Assembly (NCBI RefSeq): GCF_016469035.1
Contig: NZ_JAEHJZ010000021.1
Coordinates: 1-64,000 of the forward strand
Direction: 5' to 3'
DNA: 64,000 nucleotides
Source of the DNA: Gelidibacter salicanalis
GTDB lineage: Bacteria > Bacteroidota > Bacteroidia > Flavobacteriales > Flavobacteriaceae
The notes beneath the pieces were generated by a model. That model did not search any database, was not told the DNA's origin, and saw only the letters and a list, made by a program, of their open reading frames with translations. The translations under genes were made by a program, and so were the position numbers. This document shows positions 35,825-45,957 of this stretch, in pieces. The number at the start of each line of letters is the position of its first letter. Position 1 is the stretch's first letter.

Positions 35825-38650
35825 ATGTTAAAAAAATCAATTCTTACAGTCATATGTTTATTGGCTTTACAATTTGTAAATGCACAAACAGGGAAGATTA
35901 CAGGTAAAATTTTAGATGGGGAATATAATGATGTGCTACCATTTGCAAATGTTTTAATAAAAGGGACTGAAAAAGGAACCACATCAGATTTTGATGGCAA
36001 TTATACTTTAGAACTTGAAGAAGAAGGTTCTTATACCTTGCTTTTCTCATTTGTTGGTTATGAGTCCAAAGAAGTAACAGGTGTTATTATTAAAAATGGA
36101 GGTGTAACAGAACTAACCGTTACAATTAGTCCATCAACTGCGTCATTGGATGAAGTTGTGATTACAACTACGGCCAGAAGAAATTCTGAACAATCGGTTT
36201 TGAATTTACAAAAAAATTCTGCCACCCTTATGGATGGTTTATCTATTGAAAGTATCAATAAAATTGGTGCCAGTAGTATAGCATCTGCAATTAAGAGCGT
36301 TCCAGGTGTTTCTGTCCAAGATGGTAAATACGTATTTGTTCGTGGTTTAGGTGACCGCTATACCAAATCTGTCCTGAATGGAATGGATATACCGGGATTA
36401 GACCCTGATAAAAACACCATCCAAATGGATATATTTCCAACTAATATTCTTGAGAATATTTTGGTAATCAAATCTGCTTCTGCCCAATTACCTGCTGACT
36501 TTACCGGTGGTGTGGTTGATATTATCACCAAAGATTTCCCTACAAAGAAGCAAATGCGTGTGTCATTTTCTGGAGGGTTCAATCCAAGTATGCACTTTAA
36601 GGATAACTATTTGAGTTATGAAGGTGGTAACACAGATTTTTTAGGGTTTGATGATGGCACAAGAAGATTACCATTGGCAACGGACTTAAAAATTCCTAAT
36701 CCTGCTGCTCAAAAAAACGGTATATTAGACAACGTTACGCGCGCCTTTAATCCCACTTTAGCCACTGAAAGAACTTCTAGTATGCCTGACTTTAGTTTTG
36801 GTTTTAATTACGGTAATCAATTTGACGTAGGCGAAAATAAATTAGGGGTTATTGCATCTCTGGACTATAAGAATACAACAACATTTTATGAAGGGTTTGA
36901 AAACGGGATCTATCAAAAGCCGGAAGAACGTGACCAATACGAATTGCGTTTTGACAGACGTCAAATAGGAGATTATGGCTCTAATAATGTGTTGGCATCT
37001 TTACTGACAGGAGTTACCTACAAAACTTCAAAGTCAAAGTATAGTCTGAATGTTTTACATATTCAAAATGGTGAAAGTAGAGCGGCTTTATTTGATCAAA
37101 CTACTGAAATCTCAAATTCTATTGATGTGGTCAAAGACAACTTAGAATATACTGAGCGTTCAGTATCAAATTTACTATTTTCAGGAAAACACAGCAATGA
37201 GGATGCCTCTTTTACAACTGAATGGAAAATAGCACCCACCTCATCAAGAGTAAATGATAAGGATGTAAGATTAACCACGTTTATCAAAGAACCAAATGGA
37301 GGTTTCACCATTAGTTCTGATGCAGGTTTCCCAAATAGAATTTGGAGAGATTTAAATGAAGTTAATCTTGTTGGAAAAGTTGACTTTACCAAAAAATATG
37401 ATTTATTTAATAAAAAAGCATCCTTAAAATTTGGTGGATTATATAGCTACAAACAACGTGATTATTCAATTTACAGTTATGAAATTGCATTCTTGAACTT
37501 AAGCCCAACGGTGTTTGGAGGCAATCCAAATGCCATTTTAACCGATGAGACTATTTGGACTCCTCAGACAAATTCTGGGTCATATATTCGTGGAAACTTT
37601 GAACCAGCAAATTCTTTTGATGCAAATCAGAATACCACAGCTGCATACATTTCCAACGAATTTAAAATAGGTGATAAATTAAGAACTATCATAGGCCTAA
37701 GAGCAGAATATTTTACAAGTTTTTTTACTGGTCAAAACAATACAGGAAGTGAAATTTTAAATAATGAACAATTATTGGATGAGTTAGACTTCTTTCCATC
37801 TGCTAACTTAATTTATGAGTTTGATGAAGATACAAACTTTAGAGTATCATACTCAAAAACGACAGCGAGACCGAGTTTTAAAGAAAATTCTTTAGTACAA
37901 ATTTCTGACTTATTGACGGGTACACTTTTCCTCGGAAATATAGATTTAGTGCCATCATATATAGATAATTTCGACTTCAGATTTGAAGTATTCGGGGAAG
38001 AATCTCAAATGTTCGCTGTTAGTAGCTTCTATAAAAGTTTCAAAGATCCCGTTGAGCTGGTGGCTTTTTCGGTAACTGCACCAAACCAATTCACACCAAG
38101 AAATTCTAAGTCTGCTAAAGTTTATGGATTGGAATTTGAAGTAAGAAAGAATTTTGGATTTATAACCGAAGGACTAAAAGATTTGAGTCTCAATGTAAAT
38201 GTGTCCATTATTGAATCAAAAATTAAAATGGCTAAGGGTGAAGATCAAGAATTTGATTCTAGACAAGCTTTTGCACGTGATGGTGAAACTATTGATGATA
38301 CGAGACATTTACAAGGGCAATCGCCATTTTTGGTGAATGCAGGATTAAACTATAATAACCAAACGATAGGTTTTGAAACGGGTTTATTCTACAATGTGCA
38401 AGGTAAAACTTTAGAAGTTGTAGGATTTGGAAAAAATCCAGATGTGTTCGTTCAACCTTTTAATAGTTTAAATTTTAATTTATCCAAAACCTTTGGAAAA
38501 GATAAAAATTCTTCCATTAGCCTTAAAGTAGATAATATCTTAGATTCAAAAAAAGAGAGCTCCTATGAATCTTTCAGTGCTGAAAAAGCGCGATTCTCAT
38601 TTAGACAACCTGGAACTGCGTTTTCAATTGGATATAGTTTAAATTTCTAA
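35825..38650 (+). CDS. TonB-dependent outer-membrane receptor with carboxypeptidase-regulatory-like domain
   Basis: 941 residues from the ATG at 35825, which gives a proper signal peptide (LLALQFVNAQ). The N-terminal CarboxypepD_reg-like domain (about 22-105: GKITGKILDG, SFVGYESKEV) is followed by the plug (about 110-230: VPGVSVQDGKYVFVRGLGDRYT, GGVVDIITKDFP) and a 22-strand barrel ending in an aromatic residue (YSLNF). It imports a ligand across the outer membrane with energy from TonB. There is no SusD partner; the upstream lipoprotein takes that place. The substrate is unknown. Confidence 0.92.
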   Translation: MLKKSILTVICLLALQFVNAQTGKITGKILDGEYNDVLPFANVLIKGTEKGTTSDFDGNYTLELEEEGSYTLLFSFVGYESKEVTGVIIKNGGVTELTVTISPSTASLDEVVITTTARRNSEQSVLNLQKNSATLMDGLSIESINKIGASSIASAIKSVPGVSVQDGKYVFVRGLGDRYTKSVLNGMDIPGLDPDKNTIQMDIFPTNILENILVIKSASAQLPADFTGGVVDIITKDFPTKKQMRVSFSGGFNPSMHFKDNYLSYEGGNTDFLGFDDGTRRLPLATDLKIPNPAAQKNGILDNVTRAFNPTLATERTSSMPDFSFGFNYGNQFDVGENKLGVIASLDYKNTTTFYEGFENGIYQKPEERDQYELRFDRRQIGDYGSNNVLASLLTGVTYKTSKSKYSLNVLHIQNGESRAALFDQTTEISNSIDVVKDNLEYTERSVSNLLFSGKHSNEDASFTTEWKIAPTSSRVNDKDVRLTTFIKEPNGGFTISSDAGFPNRIWRDLNEVNLVGKVDFTKKYDLFNKKASLKFGGLYSYKQRDYSIYSYEIAFLNLSPTVFGGNPNAILTDETIWTPQTNSGSYIRGNFEPANSFDANQNTTAAYISNEFKIGDKLRTIIGLRAEYFTSFFTGQNNTGSEILNNEQLLDELDFFPSANLIYEFDEDTNFRVSYSKTTARPSFKENSLVQISDLLTGTLFLGNIDLVPSYIDNFDFRFEVFGEESQMFAVSSFYKSFKDPVELVAFSVTAPNQFTPRNSKSAKVYGLEFEVRKNFGFITEGLKDLSLNVNVSIIESKIKMAKGEDQEFDSRQAFARDGETIDDTRHLQGQSPFLVNAGLNYNNQTIGFETGLFYNVQGKTLEVVGFGKNPDVFVQPFNSLNFNLSKTFGKDKNSSISLKVDNILDSKKESSYESFSAEKARFSFRQPGTAFSIGYSLNF

Positions 38651-38678
38651 AGTGCATCCAAATTGTTATAAATAAAAA

Positions 38679-38705
38679 AAGCATCCAAATTGGATGCTTT
38701 TCTAT
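38679..38705 (+). terminator. terminator after TonB receptor gene
   Basis: GCATCCAA and TTGGATGC form an 8-bp stem, flanked by A7 and CTTTTCTATT. The word GCATCCAAATTG also occurs once just upstream (38654). Confidence 0.75.
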
Positions 38706-38726
38706 TCTTTAACACGTACATAATGA

Positions 38727-39086
38727 TCAGTTGCGGACAGCAACGGAGCTTTTTTCATTCCATTGGACTACTTTTGCAATTGCATTTTGTTTATAATCTA
38801 CTTCTTTTAAGGTTTCATCATTCCAATAAAACCACTTGCCGACTTTTTTTCCATTATCATAATTAGCTGCAACAATTTTATTGCCTTCTGTGTCATAACT
38901 CAACCACTCGCCCTGAAGTTTACCATCCAAAGTGTAAGCACCTGTTTGGCTTACAACGCCATTGTCATGGTAATAAGTAACTTCAATAACTTTTGCTTTT
39001 TCATTGAGCTTTAAGTCTCTTTTCTGTTGTGAAAAAGAGGTCACAGTAATCAATAAGGCAAATAAAAATAAAATTTGCTTTCTCAT
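38727..39086 (-). CDS. exported YwqK/MORN-variant repeat protein
   Basis: 119 residues with a signal peptide (LLITVTSFSQQ). Three short repeats of the MORN-variant type are visible: YYHDNGVVSQTGAYT-DGKLQGEWLSYD, GNKIVAANYDNGKKVGKWFYWN and ETLKEVDYKQN. Proteins with these repeats are labelled YwqK-family antitoxin-like; here no toxin is nearby, so this is only a fold description. It is probably periplasmic or on the cell surface, function unknown. Confidence 0.7.
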   Translation of the reverse strand: MRKQILFLFALLITVTSFSQQKRDLKLNEKAKVIEVTYYHDNGVVSQTGAYTLDGKLQGEWLSYDTEGNKIVAANYDNGKKVGKWFYWNDETLKEVDYKQNAIAKVVQWNEKSSVAVRN

Positions 39087-39361
39087 AATTATGGGTTTTA
39101 CATTACTATATGTAAATATAAGGTTTATTAACGTTAAAACAATGTTTAGGTAACATTAAATTAACATTAAATTAATTTTAATCTTATAATTATTTATTTT
39201 TCAGATAGTTAACCATGTTTGTTAAATAAGTCATTTGTTAATGATAAATTGACATTTACAAGAGAATAAAAGCTGAAATTTGTTTGTGTCTATAGACATC
39301 CACAATTAGTATTTCATATAATCTATTAGTTTTTGTCGACTACATTATCGTGAATGCTGAT

Positions 39362-39391
39362 GACTGCCTTTGGCCAAGGCAGTTTTTTTTT
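39362..39391 (+). terminator. terminator-like hairpin without a gene
   Basis: ACTGCCTT and AAGGCAGT pair around TGGCC-type centre bases, followed by T9. No plus-strand gene precedes it within 700 bp. Confidence 0.65.
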
Positions 39392-39404
39392 GTGAAAACT
39401 CTTT

Positions 39405-39557
39405 TTTGAAGAAGGTCTTGATCTCGTTGGAGATGATGGAAATAATCCAACAGATTCATGTATTGTGAGCAGAATTTTAAATATAGAAATAGCCGCGGGT
39501 AATGAGTAATTTACGCAATACGAACTTATGGGTGGACCATACAATAATTTAACTTAA
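39405..39557 (+). pseudogene. remnant of an exported-protein gene
   Basis: A 34-codon frame (LDLVGDDGNNPTDSCIVSRI and onward) reaches TAA at 39507 and continues in the same frame for 15 codons (FTQYELMGGPYNNLT) to a second TAA. There is no start codon. The residue composition is protein-like, and the in-frame stop suggests decay. No family recognised. Confidence 0.3.
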
Positions 39558-39567
39558 CAATTGATCA

Positions 39568-39600
39568 TAAAAAAGAAGCTAAATGTAGCTCCTTTTTTAT
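39568..39600 (-). terminator. terminator of the metalloprotease gene
   Basis: On the minus strand GGAGCTACATTTAGCTTC forms a short stem followed by T6. It lies about 20 bp after the protease stop and, being symmetric, may also act on the plus strand. Confidence 0.65.
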
Positions 39601-39619
39601 GCTATTTAAAATTCGGTGA

Positions 39620-42600
39620 TTAGTGAACCAAAATCTTCTTGACGACTGTTTTTAAACCATCTGAGATATTGATTAAATACATTCCAGACTGTACAGCATC
39701 CAGTCGGATGACTTCTCTAAAATTAGCTGTATTGTCAAAACGATTTCCAAATACTCTACGCCCTCTCATATCAAACACCTCAATGCTGATATCTTCTTCT
39801 GAAGTAGATTGCAACTTTACCGTAAATTCACCATTATTTGGGTTCGGAAAAAGTCCAAAAGCAAGAAAATTTCTTCCTTCAATGACTAAAGGTCGTGCAA
39901 GGCACAGCTGGAGTGTAAACTCATTGATAGTTCCGCCATCAGTATCAAAAAGATCAACCACTTTCAGGGTCCAAGTTCCGGCAGACAGTTCGCCATTTAA
40001 AACAGACAAATCTCCCTCAGGGATATAAGACCCTGTAAAAGGGGCCGTACCTTTTGTTATAGAATCTGTTGCCTGCTGATCAAAAATAGTATTAACGTAA
40101 TTTTTAGCTTCATTCACACCATTTTCACGGGATAAAACCACCGTGGTGCCCTGAGGACTTACTAGAAAAAGTTCTAAATCTTTCACCCATTCATGTTGTA
40201 TATTGACTTTGACATTCACATCCGTTACTGGCAAACTCTCTGTTACCGTAATGGATGAAGTGTATGTTCCTCTTTTGTCTGCCAAAATAACAATTGGGGT
40301 ATCTGTTGCTTTTAACGCATCCACACAAGTAGAAACGCCAGTAGAAAAGGTATATATGGAAGAAACAGTCCTTCCTGAACATCTATTCACTCCAGTAACT
40401 CTCCAATAATACACAGTTTCTAAGTCTAAAACGGTTGCATAAGAGTTGGCAGTCAGTGTTTGCGCGTCTACAATAGTTTTGAAATTACTGTTTGTTGAAA
40501 TTTCTAAGAGATACTCTTCTGCATTAAAATCTTCTGCCCATGTAAATTCTATATCACGGTAAAGTCCGGAGGCACCATTAAGAGGTGTTAGTAAAACAAT
40601 TGGTGCAATTACTTTATTATAGACGGTCAGTTGTAAATCAGAGCTATTTGTGATGGCACCCGATGTTCCTACTGCTGAAAATTCGTAATTTCCTGGTACA
40701 AGTGCACCAATTCCAGTAATGGTCATCGTTACCGAGGTGCCATTGGCACTTGCGGATGCTGGACTGAAAGTTGCTGTTGTTCCTGATGGTAAATTTGTAG
40801 CAGAAAATACAGTGCTTCCAGTATAGCCTTGATAAGTATTGTATGTAAACTTATAAACTGCGTTTTCGGGTTGACAAACCGTCATTGTCGTTGGAGAGAA
40901 ATTTAATAGATAATCTACGCCGATGATCTTAAAATTAGACGTGTTGAGATTGTAAAAAATATGCCCTGCACCTTCCACCATAATTCGAGCACGATTGGTC
41001 TCAGTGCCCGCGGGAACCATAATTTCATGAACCCCGTCATTAGACACGTTAGCGGCCAAGATATAAGGAAAAGTAGTACCCCCATCAATAGATAATTTTA
41101 TATTGACAGTTGGTGCAGAGATGGGAGCTACGTTGGTATTGGCAACGTCCCAAGTAATTTTTTTTATGGCGCCAATTTCCCAAGGGATGCTATCGTTTTG
41201 AGAAGTTACTTTAAAAGGCCCTGGAGCATCCACCGTATTCACGGTAATGACATCAACATCTGTTTGCCCTCCTCTAGTGTCATTGTCTCTCACAGTAAAT
41301 GCAAAAGTCATGGTTCTTTCTATTGACGGTAATTTCTCCCAGGTTGTTGATGTGCCGTCATTGACCAATACATCTTCAAATTTTGGTATAAATCTTACAG
41401 GACTGGTTGAGGGTTGGACAGACCGTACTATCGGGCCAAATTCAGTTGTCTCTGTTGCTCTTCCAGCCTCCCCTAGGTCAAATTGCTCCCAAGTATAGGT
41501 GTGTGATTTTGTCCCGTCAACATCAGTAGAAGATCCCGTCAATTTATAAGGCGTTGAAATTGGAATAGTATAGGAAGCACCTGCCATTGCTGTTGGTGCG
41601 GAATTCCCTGTAGAGGTTAAAACAGCACAGGTACTATTGCCTTGGGTTATATTGGTCCAAATTTGCTGAAGACTAATCTGGTGAAAGTACTTATCACTAT
41701 TGCGTTCTACGTTTTGAGGAGCGCACAGCCCCGCATAAGCCATAATGGTGGAACCGCTTCCTGGTTCATAAGCCGAATCATTAGACCTATTTCCCAAACA
41801 TTCACCCACTGAACCGTTAAACGTATGGGTAGCGCCAAATTGATGACCCATTTCATGGGCAACATAATCAATGTCATAAGGATCACCAATAGGTTTTGAA
41901 AGCCCCGTGGTGCCTCCTCCTTTTGAGTTGGTACAAACCCTGCCTAAATAGGCACTTCCTCCAGAACCGGTTGTAAATGTATGGCCTATATCATAGGAAG
42001 TTTCACCAATTTTACTATTAATAAGGTCGGTAATAGAACCGATATTGCCTTCGTTGGAAAAAATGCTGTTGTCAGAGGTAGAAATCAACAGGTTATTATT
42101 GGCTACCAAGGTCATTCTGATGGACAATTCTCTGTCATAAATACCATTTACCCTAGTCATGGTCGTATTGATTGCCGCTAAAGCAGAAGCAACCGTGCCA
42201 CCATGGAAATTGGTATATTCAACACTGGTTCCTATGGCCAATCTAAAGGTACGTCTCATACCATCATTGGCATTCTTGACAGCAATTACAGTTTTGTCCA
42301 ATTCAACCGGATTGGGAAGACCATCATCAATAACTCCACATTCAAATAAATTATCTGTTAAAGGAAGGGCGTTCCGTGAAAACGCTTCATAAGCGCCGTC
42401 AGTGGTATACGGATTGATAAATTGAGTAGCGTGAGAATTGGATAAGGTCATGGCGTGCAAACCCTGTGGAGAAATACTAAAATATATTACTGTGGCTGAA
42501 TTTTTTAAACTATAGCCCACATAAGACCGAAGCTCAGGAAATTGTGACTGAAGTTCAGGATGCATTACTGAATATTCCATGATTCTAAAGGTCTCCATAG

Positions 42601-42871
42601 TCCCATCAGCATTAGGGAAAGCAAGAAGTGCTTTAGATAAGGTGCCTGAATCTCTAGGGGGAGTATTTTGCAAGTTCATTTTTACAACGTCCATGTTTAA
42701 CTGATAGTAGGAGGCTGTTTCAGGAACCGATTGTTGAGGTAGTAGTTTATTATGAGAGATATCACCTTTAAATAGCTTTGTCCAAGGAGAATCGCTTTTT
42801 TGAGCATAGCTCATTGAAAAAGTGAAGATCAGTGTTAAAAACAAGGTTGTTTTTAAATATTTATTTTTCAT
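39620..42871 (-). CDS. reprolysin-like secreted metalloprotease with type IX sorting domain
   Basis: 1083 residues from the ATG at 42871, which gives a signal peptide ending at MSYAQ; the longer ORF from 42919 lacks one. After a propeptide, the metalloprotease domain carries HEMGHQFGATH at about residues 336-346, the HExxHxxGxxH zinc site of reprolysin/metzincin proteases. Ig/fibronectin-type regions follow (about 420-860), then a proprotein-convertase P-like domain (about 880-1000), and finally a roughly 75-residue type A sorting domain (FPNPNNGEFTVKL to VVKKILVH) recognised by the type IX system. It is exported to the surface or medium to degrade proteins. Confidence 0.93.
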   Translation of the reverse strand: MKNKYLKTTLFLTLIFTFSMSYAQKSDSPWTKLFKGDISHNKLLPQQSVPETASYYQLNMDVVKMNLQNTPPRDSGTLSKALLAFPNADGTMETFRIMEYSVMHPELQSQFPELRSYVGYSLKNSATVIYFSISPQGLHAMTLSNSHATQFINPYTTDGAYEAFSRNALPLTDNLFECGVIDDGLPNPVELDKTVIAVKNANDGMRRTFRLAIGTSVEYTNFHGGTVASALAAINTTMTRVNGIYDRELSIRMTLVANNNLLISTSDNSIFSNEGNIGSITDLINSKIGETSYDIGHTFTTGSGGSAYLGRVCTNSKGGGTTGLSKPIGDPYDIDYVAHEMGHQFGATHTFNGSVGECLGNRSNDSAYEPGSGSTIMAYAGLCAPQNVERNSDKYFHQISLQQIWTNITQGNSTCAVLTSTGNSAPTAMAGASYTIPISTPYKLTGSSTDVDGTKSHTYTWEQFDLGEAGRATETTEFGPIVRSVQPSTSPVRFIPKFEDVLVNDGTSTTWEKLPSIERTMTFAFTVRDNDTRGGQTDVDVITVNTVDAPGPFKVTSQNDSIPWEIGAIKKITWDVANTNVAPISAPTVNIKLSIDGGTTFPYILAANVSNDGVHEIMVPAGTETNRARIMVEGAGHIFYNLNTSNFKIIGVDYLLNFSPTTMTVCQPENAVYKFTYNTYQGYTGSTVFSATNLPSGTTATFSPASASANGTSVTMTITGIGALVPGNYEFSAVGTSGAITNSSDLQLTVYNKVIAPIVLLTPLNGASGLYRDIEFTWAEDFNAEEYLLEISTNSNFKTIVDAQTLTANSYATVLDLETVYYWRVTGVNRCSGRTVSSIYTFSTGVSTCVDALKATDTPIVILADKRGTYTSSITVTESLPVTDVNVKVNIQHEWVKDLELFLVSPQGTTVVLSRENGVNEAKNYVNTIFDQQATDSITKGTAPFTGSYIPEGDLSVLNGELSAGTWTLKVVDLFDTDGGTINEFTLQLCLARPLVIEGRNFLAFGLFPNPNNGEFTVKLQSTSEEDISIEVFDMRGRRVFGNRFDNTANFREVIRLDAVQSGMYLINISDGLKTVVKKILVH

Positions 42872-42951
42872 TTCATTCCTTTTTACCACTATATTTAACG
42901 TTCTGAAAGTTACACTCAAATTAAATAACTTACAAAAATCTCTCCAAGTTT

Positions 42952-43494
42952 ATGAGAACGGTCATTCTTATTATAGGATTAATCGCATTACCAATAGAGT
43001 TTTCATGTAAAAGCCATACCAACAATTTGAAAAACACTGAAAAATTAAATACAGTAACGCCCATATGCCCAGAGGATGGAAACTGCAGTTTTAAAAGTTC
43101 TCCAAACACTTCTGTTGTATTCAAAACCGACGAATTCGGTATTGGGTATCTTGAATATTTGGAAAAAGACACCACACTTTTAACTTTTGAATATCAGCGC
43201 ACGGAGGCCCCAAACACTCTTGATGGCTATTATATTGAACGTCTGTATATAGAGCTGCCACCTGCTCTTCAAGCATTGACTTTGAAGGATAGTGCGCTGC
43301 AACAAGTCAATGTGCTTTTTGAACGGTTGTGTTATTGCAAAGGCGAAACGGGTATTTACCAAATTAATACGGGGACCTTGAATTTAACACCCTTAGAAAA
43401 TGAACGTTTTCATTTGGAGCTTACGTTTACAACGACTGAAGTGCCCCACATCATTTCCAAAATAGAGGAAACTTTCAGCTTGAAAAAGCCTTAA
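42952..43494 (+). CDS. exported protein of unknown function, possible lipoprotein
   Basis: 180 residues. The N-terminus is hydrophobic (residues 2-15), ending in EFSC, a poor lipobox. The mature part has CPEDGNCSF near 43 and a later CYC pair, so a disulfide is possible. The rest alternates predicted strands and acidic helices. No family is recognised. It is divergent from the secreted protease gene with 80 bp between the start codons, so the two could share regulation. Confidence 0.6.
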   Translation: MRTVILIIGLIALPIEFSCKSHTNNLKNTEKLNTVTPICPEDGNCSFKSSPNTSVVFKTDEFGIGYLEYLEKDTTLLTFEYQRTEAPNTLDGYYIERLYIELPPALQALTLKDSALQQVNVLFERLCYCKGETGIYQINTGTLNLTPLENERFHLELTFTTTEVPHIISKIEETFSLKKP

Positions 43495-43592
43495 TGAAGC
43501 GGTTCTTATAAATTGTGATACCCTAAGATTCAATTCACCAGTACTAATTTTTTTTAAACCCTTAAATAGTTATTTTTACAAAAATAAACAAC

Positions 43593-44528
43593 TTGAAGGT
43601 CATTACAGCAACAGAGCATTCTATCCCCAAAACACCATCAGTGGTTACTATTGGCACTTTTGACGGCGTCCATATTGGGCATCAAAAAATTATCAAAAAA
43701 CTGACCACAAGGGCTGCTGAACAGAACCTTATTTCTGTTGTATTGACCTTTTTCCCACATCCTCGGATGGTTTTACAACACAATGCAAACATTAAACTTC
43801 TGAATACCATTGCTGAACGTAAAGAAATCTTATCGGCGTTGGGTCTGGACTATATTTTTGTACAAGAGTTCACCATGGCCTTTGCTGAGATGTCGGCACG
43901 TGAATTTGTAAAAAACGTATTGGTAGACCAACTTAATGTCAAGCATGTAATAATTGGTTATGACCATCATTTTGGTAAAAATAGAGCTGCTAATATTGAT
44001 GATTTAAGAGTGTTTGGATCTGAGTTTGGATTTCAGGTTGAGGAAATTTCGGCACAGGATGTTGATGATGTGGCGGTCAGTTCTACCAAAATTAGAAATG
44101 CCCTAAACTCTGGTGATATTTTAACTGCTACAGCATTTTTGGGATATGATTACTACATCAATGGTACGGTGGTAAGGGGCAAAGGGTTTGGCAAAAAAAT
44201 GGAATTCCCCACTGCAAACATTAGGGTTGATGAAGCTTATAAATTGATTCCCAAAAATGGGGTGTATATTATTTCTTCCATGTATAGGGACAAGATCATT
44301 TATGGCATGATGAATATTGGTATGAATCCAACTTTTGATGGCAATAAAAAAACCATTGAAGCCCACTTTTTTGATTTTAATGAAGACCTCTACGGTCAAA
44401 AAATAAGAATCAGCTTCTTGGACAGACTCAGGGACGAACGAAAATTTGAGTCGGTAGATGCGCTGATTGCCCAATTAAGACAAGACCGTACCAATGCCCA
44501 ACAAATTATTGCCCAGCGCAATGTCTAG
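43593..44528 (+). CDS. ribF: bifunctional riboflavin kinase/FAD synthetase
   Basis: 311 residues, standard length. The N-terminal adenylyltransferase domain has TIGTFDGVHIGHQKII (about 20-35), and the C-terminal flavokinase domain has GKGFGKKMEFPTANI (about 196-210) with the PTAN motif. It makes FMN and FAD from riboflavin. The start codon is TTG at 43593, chosen because KVITATEHSI is the expected family start and no nearby ATG exists. It overlaps the next gene by 8 bp. Confidence 0.95.
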   Translation: MKVITATEHSIPKTPSVVTIGTFDGVHIGHQKIIKKLTTRAAEQNLISVVLTFFPHPRMVLQHNANIKLLNTIAERKEILSALGLDYIFVQEFTMAFAEMSAREFVKNVLVDQLNVKHVIIGYDHHFGKNRAANIDDLRVFGSEFGFQVEEISAQDVDDVAVSSTKIRNALNSGDILTATAFLGYDYYINGTVVRGKGFGKKMEFPTANIRVDEAYKLIPKNGVYIISSMYRDKIIYGMMNIGMNPTFDGNKKTIEAHFFDFNEDLYGQKIRISFLDRLRDERKFESVDALIAQLRQDRTNAQQIIAQRNV

Positions 44529-45849
44529 GCTGCTCTTTAAATATATCGATAACAGTGCACTCATCGTGTTCCGGATTATTTTTGGCTTTCTGATTATAAT
44601 GGAAAGCGTTGGGGCTATTTACACGGGCTGGATCCGTCGCACCCTTATGGATCCTCAAGTAACATTTTCGTTTATTGGCTTCGAGTGGCTCCAACCCTTA
44701 CCTGGCAATGGCATGTACTTCTATTACGGGGTTATGGGGCTTTGTGGGTTGTTCATCATGATCGGGTATAAGTACAGATGGAGCATGTTGGCGTTTACAA
44801 TGCTTTGGACGGGGACGTATTTAATGCAAAAATCCTCCTACAACAACCACTACTATCTGTTGGTTCTTTTGAGCGCCATTATGGTATTTCAACCGGCTCA
44901 TAAATATCTTTCTGTCGATGCGCGGTTAAATCCAAAAATCAAGATGATTTCCATGCCCAGTTGGTGTGCGTTGGTATTTATTCTTCAAATGTTTATTGTG
45001 TACACTTACGGCGCCATTGCAAAAATTTACCCAGATTGGTTAGACGCCTCAGTAGCTGAGATCTTAATGAAGAGCAAAAAAGATTACTTTTTGGTGGGCG
45101 AACTGCTGCAGCAAAGATGGACACATTACACCATTGCTTATGTGGGTATTTTATTTGATGCCCTAATTATCCCACTGTTATTGTGGAAACGCACTAGAAA
45201 ATTTGCATTTTTTGCTTCTATTTTCTTTCATTTATTCAATTCCTTTGTATTTCAGATTGGCATCTTTCCCTACTTGTCATTAGCCTTTGCACTGTTCTTT
45301 TTCCCAACCACTACAATTCACCGTATTTTCTTAAAAAGGAAACCCTATTATGAGCAAGGGGAGGTCATTGTTCCAAATTATCATAAACCATTTATTGCCG
45401 TCTTTGTTATTTACTTTATAGTTCAGGTGACCTTGCCTTCGCGCCATTGGTTTATTAAGGACGATGTATTATGGACGGAAGAAGGACATCGGTTATCCTG
45501 GCGCATGATGCTCCGTGCAAAGAGCGGCCATACGACATTTAAGGTTGTCGATGCTAAAACCAATTTACAAATCCCTGTGCAAATAGAAGATTACTTGTCT
45601 CCAAAACAATTGCGATCTGTTAGCACAAAACCCGATGTGATCTGGCAATTTGCCCAACGTCTCAAACAAATTTTTGCAGACCAAGGTAGAGAGGTGAAAG
45701 TTTATGTAAATGCTTCCGTGAGAGTCAATGGTGGCGAACTAAAACAACTCATAGACCCGGAAGTGGATTTAGCCAATGAAAAATGGCATCCATTAAGGCA
45801 CAGCAATTGGTTACTCCCATCTCAGGAAGAAAAACTGCCTAAGGAATAG
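44521..45849 (+). CDS. HTTM-domain membrane protein (vitamin K carboxylase-like)
   Basis: 442 residues from the ATG at 44521, inside the end of ribF; the family starts at this point (RLLFKYIDNSALIVFRI). About eight to ten membrane helices are present, with the family's LMQKSSYNNHYYLLVLLS and FHLFNSFVFQIGIFPY segments. HTTM proteins share the membrane part of gamma-glutamyl carboxylase. The bacterial versions' substrates are mostly unknown. A hydrophilic C-terminal region of about 130 residues ends the protein. Coupled translation with ribF is likely. Confidence 0.87.
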   Translation: MSRLLFKYIDNSALIVFRIIFGFLIIMESVGAIYTGWIRRTLMDPQVTFSFIGFEWLQPLPGNGMYFYYGVMGLCGLFIMIGYKYRWSMLAFTMLWTGTYLMQKSSYNNHYYLLVLLSAIMVFQPAHKYLSVDARLNPKIKMISMPSWCALVFILQMFIVYTYGAIAKIYPDWLDASVAEILMKSKKDYFLVGELLQQRWTHYTIAYVGILFDALIIPLLLWKRTRKFAFFASIFFHLFNSFVFQIGIFPYLSLAFALFFFPTTTIHRIFLKRKPYYEQGEVIVPNYHKPFIAVFVIYFIVQVTLPSRHWFIKDDVLWTEEGHRLSWRMMLRAKSGHTTFKVVDAKTNLQIPVQIEDYLSPKQLRSVSTKPDVIWQFAQRLKQIFADQGREVKVYVNASVRVNGGELKQLIDPEVDLANEKWHPLRHSNWLLPSQEEKLPKE

Positions 45850-45957
45850 TTCGTACTTATACTAAGCAGTTACCCTGAGAAAATTAGTTGAACTGTGCAT
45901 TAAAGGCAATGCAGATGCCCTAAAATTTACTTATTTTTACCATCAAATTAAATAATT

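Larger units (their letters stand above)
39087..39619. other. 533-bp intergenic region with a gene remnant and two terminators
   Basis: The left part is A/T-rich and featureless. A terminator at 39362-39391, a coding-like remnant at 39405-39557 and a terminator at 39568-39600 follow. Confidence 0.5.

Noticed and set aside
38727-39086. Antitoxin of a toxin-antitoxin pair (YwqK label)
   Set aside because: Has a signal peptide and no partner toxin; only the repeat fold is supported.
39326-39544. 72-residue minus-strand ORF downstream of the metalloprotease
   Set aside because: Spans a terminator hairpin and is rich in Ser/Lys/Pro without family pattern; the plus strand there looks like a gene remnant.
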